Below, in pieces: positions 30,675-37,623 of a DNA stretch of 60,569 nucleotides. Source of the DNA: Prevotella sp. (GTDB lineage Bacteria > Bacteroidota > Bacteroidia > Bacteroidales > Bacteroidaceae); contig JALFSW010000048.1 of assembly GCA_022779305.1 (NCBI GenBank), positions 1 to 60,569 of the forward strand. The letters are read 5' to 3'. The notes beneath the pieces were generated by a model, which saw nothing but the letters and a program-made list of their open reading frames with translations, searched no databases and was not told where the DNA came from. A program made the position numbers and the translations under genes. How positions within the stretch are numbered: the stretch's first letter is position 1; the number at the start of each line of letters is the position of its first letter.

Positions 30675-31715
30675 TTAAACTATAACTAAGTGATCTAATT
30701 GTCTTTTTATATCCTCGAAAGGTTGATTCAAGTCCAAAGTACGAAAATAAATAGTATTCCCATCGTGTAATACAATTTTATTATCTGGCACAACCCTTTC
30801 TTGAGTTTTAGCATACAAGATCATACCATCAACATAACCAGAATGTTCTTTGTCCAAGTTAATGACATAGGATTGTATCTGATACAAATTATTGGAATGA
30901 ATAGTCTTTTTATCAAAATTCTGCTGCATTGTCTTACCATAGTATTTGGCATCAATAATGAGTGTACGATGGAAGAAATGAAGCATGACATCCGTCTTCA
31001 TTATAGGTAAAATGTGCGCATCAGATTTTTCCTCCTGTACATTCCAATCTATCAAGCCTGCTTCAGCACGAAGTTCTGGATAATGCTTTCTGTAGTATTC
31101 CAAGATGAATTTCTCAAACAATCGGCTCATATTCTCGTCCGAAAAAGCTGTCACATCATACCTACCATTATCAGTAGTAAGAAGTAGATCTTTAGAAACG
31201 AAATAACAAATATACAGCAGCATTTGGTAGGTTCTACTATTTCTGTCGAATCGCAGACTTCCCCAACTTACATTTCTCAATTCAATGATACTCACATTGC
31301 TGAAGAACAGCATAAGTTTCCTGAGATTATTCTTTCTAGATGACTTTACTTCAGAATGCCTAATGAGAGCCATGCAAGTCGATTTAAGAATCTGATTAAA
31401 AAGGCAGTCCTCAGAGAAGTTGTCATAGTCACAAACCAATTCTTGCCTGTTCATTAACCGCTGTCGGATTGTGCCATCCACATTCAATTTCCCTTTAAGT
31501 GTCATCAGACTTTCCGATGTAGGCATATATTCCTTGTGAAGACCCCGTTTTAGAAGGGAAGATATTCCGCACGATAGTATTTCGGCAAAGAGATCATGAA
31601 TATATTCAAAATCTTCATTGGCAACTCTCTCATAGTTATTTTTTCTAAGCTCTCGGAAAGCATAGGTCAACATGTAATAGATGTTGCGTATCAATATACC
31701 TTTATCTTCAATCAT
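30675..31715 (-). CDS. mcrC: McrC, nuclease subunit of a type IV restriction system
   Basis: 346 residues, the normal McrC size. N-terminal ILIRNIYYMLTYAF is typical of McrC. It has a PD-(D/E)xK-type nuclease core with TDVML (Asp near 242) and IIDAKYY (D-x-K at 255-257). In characterised systems McrC joins the McrB hexamer, stimulates its GTPase and cuts DNA carrying modified cytosine. The start overlaps the mcrB stop by 8 bp, so the two are translationally coupled. The catalytic residues look intact. Confidence 0.92.
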   Translation of the reverse strand: MIEDKGILIRNIYYMLTYAFRELRKNNYERVANEDFEYIHDLFAEILSCGISSLLKRGLHKEYMPTSESLMTLKGKLNVDGTIRQRLMNRQELVCDYDNFSEDCLFNQILKSTCMALIRHSEVKSSRKNNLRKLMLFFSNVSIIELRNVSWGSLRFDRNSRTYQMLLYICYFVSKDLLLTTDNGRYDVTAFSDENMSRLFEKFILEYYRKHYPELRAEAGLIDWNVQEEKSDAHILPIMKTDVMLHFFHRTLIIDAKYYGKTMQQNFDKKTIHSNNLYQIQSYVINLDKEHSGYVDGMILYAKTQERVVPDNKIVLHDGNTIYFRTLDLNQPFEDIKRQLDHLVIV

Positions 31716-34185
31716 CTAATGCCTTTGTCAGTTTGCCAATTTCATGCTCACATAGTTCTTTATTGTCAAACCAATACTCTTCAAGCATCGGTGCTATATC
31801 ATACATCACCACATTCCTCAACCAATCAGCATCGAAGTTCTTTTGGTTGCAGAAATAACTATGACCGATACAAAATCCATCTCCGAGTGAGTCATCATTT
31901 ATAATATCGTCATTGAGTATTTTTATAGAAGCCACGACTTTATCAAACTTCGTGCTGTCAATTCCGTTTTGGTATTTCTTGAAACCATCTGAGTCAAAGC
32001 CAGGCTTCATCTTGAAGAAAGCAAAACGGCGACGAAGGGCGTAGTCAATCATAGCGAGACTTCTGTCTGCCGTATTCATCATACCGATTATGTATAAGTT
32101 ATCTGGAACTGAAAACAACTCTTCACTATAGGGCAATCTGACTGCATTATTATCATTGCGATAACAGTTTTCAATAAGCATTAACAATTCCCCGAAAATT
32201 TTGCTAAGATTACCTCGGTTAATTTCATCGATGATAAAGAAGAATGGTTTATCTGGAGCCGACTTAGCAGCCCTACAGAAATTGTAGAAAACTCCTTTTT
32301 TTAATTTGAACCCGCCATCTTCTTCAGGCTTATAACCCATGATAAAGTCTTCATACGAATAGTTTTGATGGAACTGGATAAACTCAATCCTTGACTTGTC
32401 CTTTTCGCCCATTATGGCATAGGCAAGCCTGCTTGCCGCAAATGTCTTTCCTGTGCCAGGAGCACCTTGAAGTATAATGTTCTTCTTTGAAGATAAGAGC
32501 TTCTTTAAGGTTGTCAGCTCCTCTACATTCATATATACTTCATTCAAGAAATCGCTATCGCAATACTTCTCATTATCTTTCTTCTGGGCTATGGGATTAT
32601 CTTCACGAATAATGTCCATCAATACAGTATATTCATCTTTGGATAATTGGAAGAATGAACCATTCTTGTTTTTCAAGAACTCCATGTCAGACAGTTCGTC
32701 AATGTCTTTAATACTCGCAAAGTCCACAGGCGATGCCAAGGTCTCAACTTTCTTGAAGAATATCTCTTTGCCATCATTCTCCTTCTCAATTTCCAATAAT
32801 GCCACAATCTGTTTAGTGGGAGTTGCCTCATATCCAATCACAACATCACCCTTCTTGGCATCTAAGAAATTCTTAAATACCCGACGTGGATTACCATTGT
32901 CATTATATAGTGTGTAACTCTCTTCCTCACCAACAGCCATATCATATAAACTCCAGATACTCGGTTTTGAAACTAACCACCAATAGTGGCGCTCCGTTAC
33001 AGGATTAAACAAAGCTTCAATTTTTGCTATATCCTCTGTATATGTGGTGAAGTCAGTCAGTGTTTTCATTGGTATGGTGTGAGCTGGTGCTTCCCATAAA
33101 CCAATATGCGACCAATTTACCTTACGGACATGTCGGTAGCTGCTTCGTGTTACATCATAAACATAATCACCCGTCACGACACCGCGCCCAATAATCTTTG
33201 ATTGTCCTTGTTTTGCAAACACAATATCACCAGGTTTCATTTCATGGCAGAAATCCCACAAAGCCTTGCGGTCATTCTTAAAGGACTTGTCAGGATTGTC
33301 ATGTACCTTCTGCAACTTCTTCATTATTTCATTGATAGTGGCATACTGAGTAAGGTCGCCTATATTATCCCATCCTATGCATATAATGCTTTGCTGCTGG
33401 CATTCTTCCCATTTCAAGGCATTCCCACCAGGTGCATAGACCCAATACCTGATTGTTTTATCTTCTACAACCATACCTGGCTTCGCATTCATAAGTGATG
33501 TGTCAACAGGCTCTTTATAAATGTAATATACAAGATCAATGACCAGCGTTTTCATCAGTGGATCCTGATAGAACTTGTCTGCCAAAGCAGTGTCGAGCAT
33601 GATTCTCAGTTCGTGGTCTTTCTGAATGATATTGCACAACTCATCATAAAAACCCATGAAGAGATTGATATTCTCTTCATAGTGTCCTTTCTTAAATATA
33701 AGACCTGTCTTTAGACGCTTTGCAGCCTCCTTGACGAGTGAGAACTGATAAATATAGTATTTGTTAGGATAGCGCAGCCAAAGATAAACGGAAATAGCAT
33801 GTTCACCTTGATAGTGATTAAGACCTCTGTCAAAATGGGCATCCAACAGTTCTTGTGACTTTGCTTTGAAATCGGCCATGCGTGCATAGAGCTGTTTGGT
33901 TTCATCAAACAGATTGCGTAGCATCTGTCGAACAGTTTCTGGATCTCTCTCAGCAAAGCGAATAAGCATACCACGTGGGAAGTTATTCACTGTGTCTAAT
34001 AAATTCGATGTATCACCCAATGCTTTGGTCAGCATGTCAGGAAAGTTAGCAGCATCAACATCCCAGTTATCTTGGAATGTCTTAATTGCTTTCCATTTAT
34101 ATCTTTCAAGCTTTTTCCAATCCTCGTTGGCAAGGAAAGATTTATATTTCAGCAGGATAGTTTCTAATGATTGTTTATCTATCAT
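31708..34185 (-). CDS. mcrB: McrB-type GTPase with two PUA/EVE-like reader domains
   Basis: 825 residues from the ATG at 34185. Earlier in-frame starts at 34251 and 34308 would extend into IS debris. Order: a helical N-terminus (1-240); a PUA-like domain (~245-360, RYWVYAPGGN, MKPGDIVFAKQGQSKIIGRG); an EVE domain (~400-485, HYWWLVSKPSIWSLYDM, KKGDVVIGYEATPTK); and an AAA+ motor with Walker A GAPGTGKT (~574-581), IDEINRGN and MMNTADRS, the McrB GTPase signature. It recognises modified DNA, most likely through the EVE/PUA readers, and translocates to drive McrC. The E. coli McrB has a different N-terminal reader. Confidence 0.92.
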   Translation of the reverse strand: MIDKQSLETILLKYKSFLANEDWKKLERYKWKAIKTFQDNWDVDAANFPDMLTKALGDTSNLLDTVNNFPRGMLIRFAERDPETVRQMLRNLFDETKQLYARMADFKAKSQELLDAHFDRGLNHYQGEHAISVYLWLRYPNKYYIYQFSLVKEAAKRLKTGLIFKKGHYEENINLFMGFYDELCNIIQKDHELRIMLDTALADKFYQDPLMKTLVIDLVYYIYKEPVDTSLMNAKPGMVVEDKTIRYWVYAPGGNALKWEECQQQSIICIGWDNIGDLTQYATINEIMKKLQKVHDNPDKSFKNDRKALWDFCHEMKPGDIVFAKQGQSKIIGRGVVTGDYVYDVTRSSYRHVRKVNWSHIGLWEAPAHTIPMKTLTDFTTYTEDIAKIEALFNPVTERHYWWLVSKPSIWSLYDMAVGEEESYTLYNDNGNPRRVFKNFLDAKKGDVVIGYEATPTKQIVALLEIEKENDGKEIFFKKVETLASPVDFASIKDIDELSDMEFLKNKNGSFFQLSKDEYTVLMDIIREDNPIAQKKDNEKYCDSDFLNEVYMNVEELTTLKKLLSSKKNIILQGAPGTGKTFAASRLAYAIMGEKDKSRIEFIQFHQNYSYEDFIMGYKPEEDGGFKLKKGVFYNFCRAAKSAPDKPFFFIIDEINRGNLSKIFGELLMLIENCYRNDNNAVRLPYSEELFSVPDNLYIIGMMNTADRSLAMIDYALRRRFAFFKMKPGFDSDGFKKYQNGIDSTKFDKVVASIKILNDDIINDDSLGDGFCIGHSYFCNQKNFDADWLRNVVMYDIAPMLEEYWFDNKELCEHEIGKLTKALDD

Positions 34186-34290
34186 AACGTGTGAGTTCAA
34201 CGAATTATAAGCGTTTGTAAATTTGCTGATTAGCGAAATTTGTTGTAACATTATAGTGCTAAAATACAAAGCATAACAAACAAAAATCGC

Positions 34291-34519
34291 TATGATCACC
34301 GAGGACAAAGTTACAAAAATTTTTTGTATGGCAGATGAATGGGCTACGCCGATTTATAATTTTGCAAGTTTTTTGACTTAATGATGGCAAAATATAAGAT
34401 AGAACCAGCAAAAAAGAGAAAATATCATCGTGATTCCACGATGTCTAAGACAGAAATTATGATGATCATCCTCCTTTTTCATTCTTTTGGCTATCGCCAC
34501 ATGAAGCATTTCTATCTTG
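34291..34519 (+). pseudogene. IS982-family transposase, N-terminal remnant
   Basis: The frame from ATG 34291 reads MITEDKVTKIFCMADE, the usual start of IS982 transposases. It hits TAA at 34378-34380, then continues in the same frame with KRKYHRDSTMSKTEIMMI and FHSFGYRHMKHFYL before similarity stops near 34519. Relatives run to about 300 residues. Premature stop plus truncation makes it dead. It is divergent from mcrB, and the likely mcrB promoter box lies inside it. Confidence 0.75.
34305..34312 (-). promoter_or_regulatory. Putative -7 box for mcrBC, inside the IS982 remnant
   Basis: Minus strand TAACTTTG fits TAnnTTTG. No TTTG at the right distance upstream. Predicted start near 34298, leaving a ~113-nt leader to the ATG at 34185. 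Confidence 0.4.
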
Positions 34520-34628
34520 GGTCGCTGCAGAGAATGCGATTGACTATATTCAGCCGTTCTTCATAATAGTGGTGTCTATACATAATGCACCCTAAAAGTT
34601 TTGTGTCTAACTTTTGGGGTGCAGTTCA
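34520..34628 (+). mobile_element. IS3-family 3' remnant fused to the IS982 remnant
   Basis: After 34519 the sequence changes to codons for AENAIDYIQ, then in another frame CLYIMHP and SNFWGAVQ, the typical end of IS3-group transposases. It closes with the terminal repeat CTAACTTTTGGGGTGCAGTT up to 34628. At least one frameshift is present. The junction shows one IS landed in, or recombined with, another. Confidence 0.6.
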
Positions 34629-34662
34629 ATTATAATTATTAGGGGCTTTTATTTTGTCTATT

Positions 34663-34869
34663 TTACAGTTGAAAATCGGGGTAGTTTTTTGCAGTAGCAT
34701 CCTCTCCATCTCCCTCCTCTGTGACTGTTGATGATGAAAAAGTTTTTTGCTCGTCAATAGATATGTAAGGTTTTTTGTTATTAGAGTATTTATCTGTTGC
34801 TGCAATCATTATGGTATTTTCCATACCAACTGTAGTAATAGTAGGTGTGATATACTTGCGTTTGTTCAT
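34663..34869 (-). CDS. Small acidic-tailed peptide (P1), unknown family
   Basis: 68 residues, beginning MNKRKYITPTITTVGMENTIMIAATD and ending AKNYPDFQL. It resembles the 59-residue product at 56543-56722: both start with a short basic stretch, K-Y-x-x-P, a hydrophobic segment ending near I/L-A-A/G, a Ser/Thr/Asn-rich middle, and an A-K-x-x-x-D acidic end. It has its own consensus promoter (34905-34935), so it is likely a real gene despite its size. Many Prevotella genomes carry short proteins of this type without function. No signal peptide or double-glycine leader is clear. Confidence 0.65.
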   Translation of the reverse strand: MNKRKYITPTITTVGMENTIMIAATDKYSNNKKPYISIDEQKTFSSSTVTEEGDGEDATAKNYPDFQL

Positions 34870-34904
34870 GACTTAATGTTTCTCTTAATATTTAATTAAT
34901 ATTG

Positions 34905-34935
34905 CAAAGATAGAAAGAATTTTGTGAATAGCAAA
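34905..34935 (-). promoter_or_regulatory. Promoter of the P1 small peptide gene
   Basis: Minus strand TTTG (34932-34935), 19 bp, TATCTTTG (34905-34912). Predicted start near 34899, about 30 nt before the ATG at 34869. Confidence 0.72.
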
Positions 34936-35010
34936 GGTGTACTAGGATTATTCTTCATTATGGTAAATCAACTTTCTCACGCATAGATTCTCCGGACAAA
35001 TAAAATATGC

Positions 35011-35056
35011 TTTAACCTAATTCGGTCATTAGAGATCAAACAGATTTGGGGTTAAT
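35011..35056. repeat. Minimal copy of the dispersed inverted-end repeat (R1)
   Basis: TTAACCTAATTCGGTCATTAGAG at the left (written 35012-35034) and GATTTGGGGTTAA at the right (35043-35055). The inner segment seen in other copies is missing. It lies between divergent P1 and the cytolysin gene. Confidence 0.6.
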
Positions 35057-35241
35057 TTAGCTAAGTAGGTTAATATTTAGAAAAAGCTTTATTAAAAAAT
35101 AATACTATTTATCTTCTTATCAACTGATATGTTTCTTTTGTTGCAAAATATTTATAAATATGGTGCTATAGTTTAAAATTCTTATAAATGAGTGTTTAAG
35201 GAAAAATAATTACATTTTATGTTTAAAAAATATACTTTTTT

Positions 35242-35272
35242 TTTGTAGTTATCTTTTTTTTATATATATTTG
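35242..35272 (+). promoter_or_regulatory. Promoter of the cytolysin gene
   Basis: TTTG (35242-35245), 19 bp, TATATTTG (35265-35272), consensus fit within an A/T-rich tract. Predicted start near 35279. Confidence 0.75.
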
Positions 35273-35278
35273 CAGCGT

Positions 35279-35534
35279 CAATCTATAATGATGAAATAGT
35301 GTTTGATTTACGAGCTCTTTGAAGAAGATGATTATGTGTTTATGAAACACTACCAGATATTCTGAGATTAGCAAAAGAGAAAATGAGATTTGATCGCCAT
35401 TTAGCTTTGGTTGGATGCAGCACGCAAATCTTGATATATAAAATAAAACTAAAACAAATTTTATAGCCTTGTTGGTTTGAATAAAGGACGTGCTGAATTG
35501 TTTGAACGTAAAAGGCTAATTAATATTTTAACCT
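35279..35534 (+). other. Long untranslated leader of the cytolysin mRNA
   Basis: About 256 nt lie between the predicted transcript start and the ATG at 35535. No open frame of note. CAGCACG (35418-35424) can pair with CGTGCTG (35489-35495). It matches no riboswitch class I can recognise by eye. Confidence 0.45.
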
Positions 35535-37265
35535 ATGAAGAAGAGCATATTCTTTGTGTCTATGGCACTTGCGGCTATGAGTTTGCCGTTGATTACGTCT
35601 TGTAACAATGATGATGTGTTGGGTGGAGAGAACACCAAGGTTGATGATGCTATTGTTGAAGGAAAAGAAGCTGTTCAGGCTTACCTAAAAACAAAAGCTG
35701 ATCCTAAAGGTGTTTTCCGTGTAACAGGAGCTACCGAAGAAAATAATGTGGGCGAAGGTCCTGTTGTTGTAGGTGGTGAAGATTCTGAATATGGTGAACT
35801 TACGTCATTGAATGGAGTTCCTGGTCGCTGGGTGACGACAACGCGTCGTTATCGTTTGGATGCAGCTTTCAATGAGGCTGTTCTTTTTAATCCTGCTGCC
35901 GATATTCTTTATCCTGGTTGTGCTTTAAGAGGTTCTAGTATTGCTGATGCTACTTATTCTATTCTTTCTGGCGCAGAGACAGGTCCTATCACTTTCTCTG
36001 TTGATCTCCAAGCCGTAAATCCTTCTGAGCAAAACCGTTTGAAAGCTACTTGTATGAACATTCGCATGAGTGACTATCAAACTGCATTGGGCGAAATGCT
36101 CAATGTGAACACTGTTGCACCAGCTGTTACCACTACGGCAAGTGTAGAGAAGATTTCGAATGCACGTGAATTCATGGCGAAACTTGGTGCTGTTGTGAAA
36201 TCTAAGTATGGAGATTTTGCAAGTAACTTAAATCTTGATTTCAGCAAAAACAAATCATTTGTTGTTGCTAAGTGTATTCAAAAATTCTATACAGTAACGA
36301 TGGATGCGCCTATTGGTGAAACTATTTTTACACGTATCCAAAAGCAACATATGGATGATATGCAGCCTATGTATGTCAGCAATATTAGTTATGGTCGTAT
36401 GTTGTTCTTTACACTTGGCACCGATGATGATAGCAAGCATGTTCAAGGTGCTCTAAAATATGCTATGGCTGCAATTGAAGGAAAGTCTTTCAGTGTAGAT
36501 CCAGAGTTAGAATTTGAGTACAAGAAAATTCTCAATAGTAGCGATTTGAAGGTGACCGTATTGGGTGGTGATAATGAATATCAATCTGAAGTTATTCATG
36601 GTGGTTTGGAAGCTATGAAGAAGTTCACAGAAAAGAGTATTCCTTTGAAGCAAATGGTGCCTATTAGCTTTGGTCTTCGCTATGCAGTAGATAACTCTTT
36701 AGCAAAAATTCAAGCATCTAATGAGTATACAGTTTCAGAGCGTGTATTTGTTCCTGATTTCGATAAGGCAACTTTGCGTATGTATGTGAAAGGTTTCTCT
36801 GCTTATAATAGCGTTTCAGGAAAACCACTTGATAGAAATTCTGTACTTGTTGGTAATGTGTGGGTAGACATCGCAGGTAAGCGTCAAGATATTTTCACAA
36901 TTGATGAAAGAACGCCTCTTTCTTGGCCATATCGTTCAGGTGATTACAAGGTTCAGCCCGTAAATAAGCAAATCAATCTAATCAAAGTAGAGCGTGCACC
37001 TGAAATGACTATACAGGAGTTCCTTAGAACAACAATGTGTAAATTTGGAACTTCTTTGCGCCACGTAGGTCGCTTCCCATCATCTTATGGAGATACATTT
37101 ACTGCGGTTACTTTAGATCAGGTTTGGGCTACTTATCAGTCTGGAAATAGTGAAATTATTGTGGAAAGTCGTGATGGAGGTACCCGTACGGTAAAAACTT
37201 ATATTGATATAGAAGAAGTTGATTTCTTTAATCCTGCAGGTAAGAAAATCAAGATGAATAAATAA
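35535..37265 (+). CDS. Cholesterol-dependent-cytolysin-family lipoprotein
   Basis: 576 residues. A lipoprotein signal (MKKSIFFVSMALAAMSLPLITSC, Cys23 with NNDD after it) predicts a lipid-anchored, probably surface-exposed protein. The rest follows the thiol-activated cytolysin core in order: ILYPGCALRG (~124-133), KCIQKFYTVTMDAP (~247-259), MYVSNISYGRMLFF (~279-292), SKHVQGALKYAM, the hinge VLGGDNEY (~342-349) and ISFGLRYAVDNSLA (~377-390). Compare perfringolysin O TYPGAL, IFYTVSADLP, VSNVAYGR, VLGGD and VFLKDNSVA. The C-terminal part (~420-576) lacks the tryptophan-rich undecapeptide, so cholesterol recognition is not supported and a CDC-like protein is more likely. It has its own promoter and a stem-loop after it; the C10 protease follows. 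Confidence 0.85.
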   Translation: MKKSIFFVSMALAAMSLPLITSCNNDDVLGGENTKVDDAIVEGKEAVQAYLKTKADPKGVFRVTGATEENNVGEGPVVVGGEDSEYGELTSLNGVPGRWVTTTRRYRLDAAFNEAVLFNPAADILYPGCALRGSSIADATYSILSGAETGPITFSVDLQAVNPSEQNRLKATCMNIRMSDYQTALGEMLNVNTVAPAVTTTASVEKISNAREFMAKLGAVVKSKYGDFASNLNLDFSKNKSFVVAKCIQKFYTVTMDAPIGETIFTRIQKQHMDDMQPMYVSNISYGRMLFFTLGTDDDSKHVQGALKYAMAAIEGKSFSVDPELEFEYKKILNSSDLKVTVLGGDNEYQSEVIHGGLEAMKKFTEKSIPLKQMVPISFGLRYAVDNSLAKIQASNEYTVSERVFVPDFDKATLRMYVKGFSAYNSVSGKPLDRNSVLVGNVWVDIAGKRQDIFTIDERTPLSWPYRSGDYKVQPVNKQINLIKVERAPEMTIQEFLRTTMCKFGTSLRHVGRFPSSYGDTFTAVTLDQVWATYQSGNSEIIVESRDGGTRTVKTYIDIEEVDFFNPAGKKIKMNK

Positions 37266-37328
37266 ATCTTTATAAAGAATGGGATGACTTTCCTATTACT
37301 ATAAAGTAAACCAAATAAATTCTTTAAG

Positions 37329-37366
37329 CTATTCAGTCGTAGTTAAGAAAAATTACGACTGAATAG
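37329..37366 (+). terminator. 13-bp stem-loop after the cytolysin gene
   Basis: CTATTCAGTCGTA (37329-37341) pairs exactly with TACGACTGAATAG (37354-37366). No T-run follows. Probably the 3' end of the cytolysin transcript. Confidence 0.6.
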
Positions 37367-37623
37367 GCTCAAAGAAAATAAAAGAATATATTTATATTTC
37401 AGTCGTTTATAGTTTTTTATTACTGTAAGAAGAAAGAGTTAAGTATTCTGATTTCTTAGAAATCTGAAATATTCTGTTGAAGAGTGGTTACTTGTTATAA
37501 CCTTCCAAGTAAGCCAATGCCCACTTGTTATACCAATTTTAAACAATTAATAACCATCCTAAGCAAGCTCAGTAAGGAGCATTGGATACTTTGTTTGCAA
37601 TGGAAATAATAAACGCTAATAAT
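37367..37623 (+). other. Leader region of the C10 protease gene
   Basis: A gene-free stretch. It has a 15-bp palindrome GATTTCTTAGAAATC near 37450-37464, two ACTTGTTATA repeats near 37492 and 37533, and CCAATGC/GCATTGG arms near 37516 and 37578. No consensus promoter was found. Confidence 0.4.
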
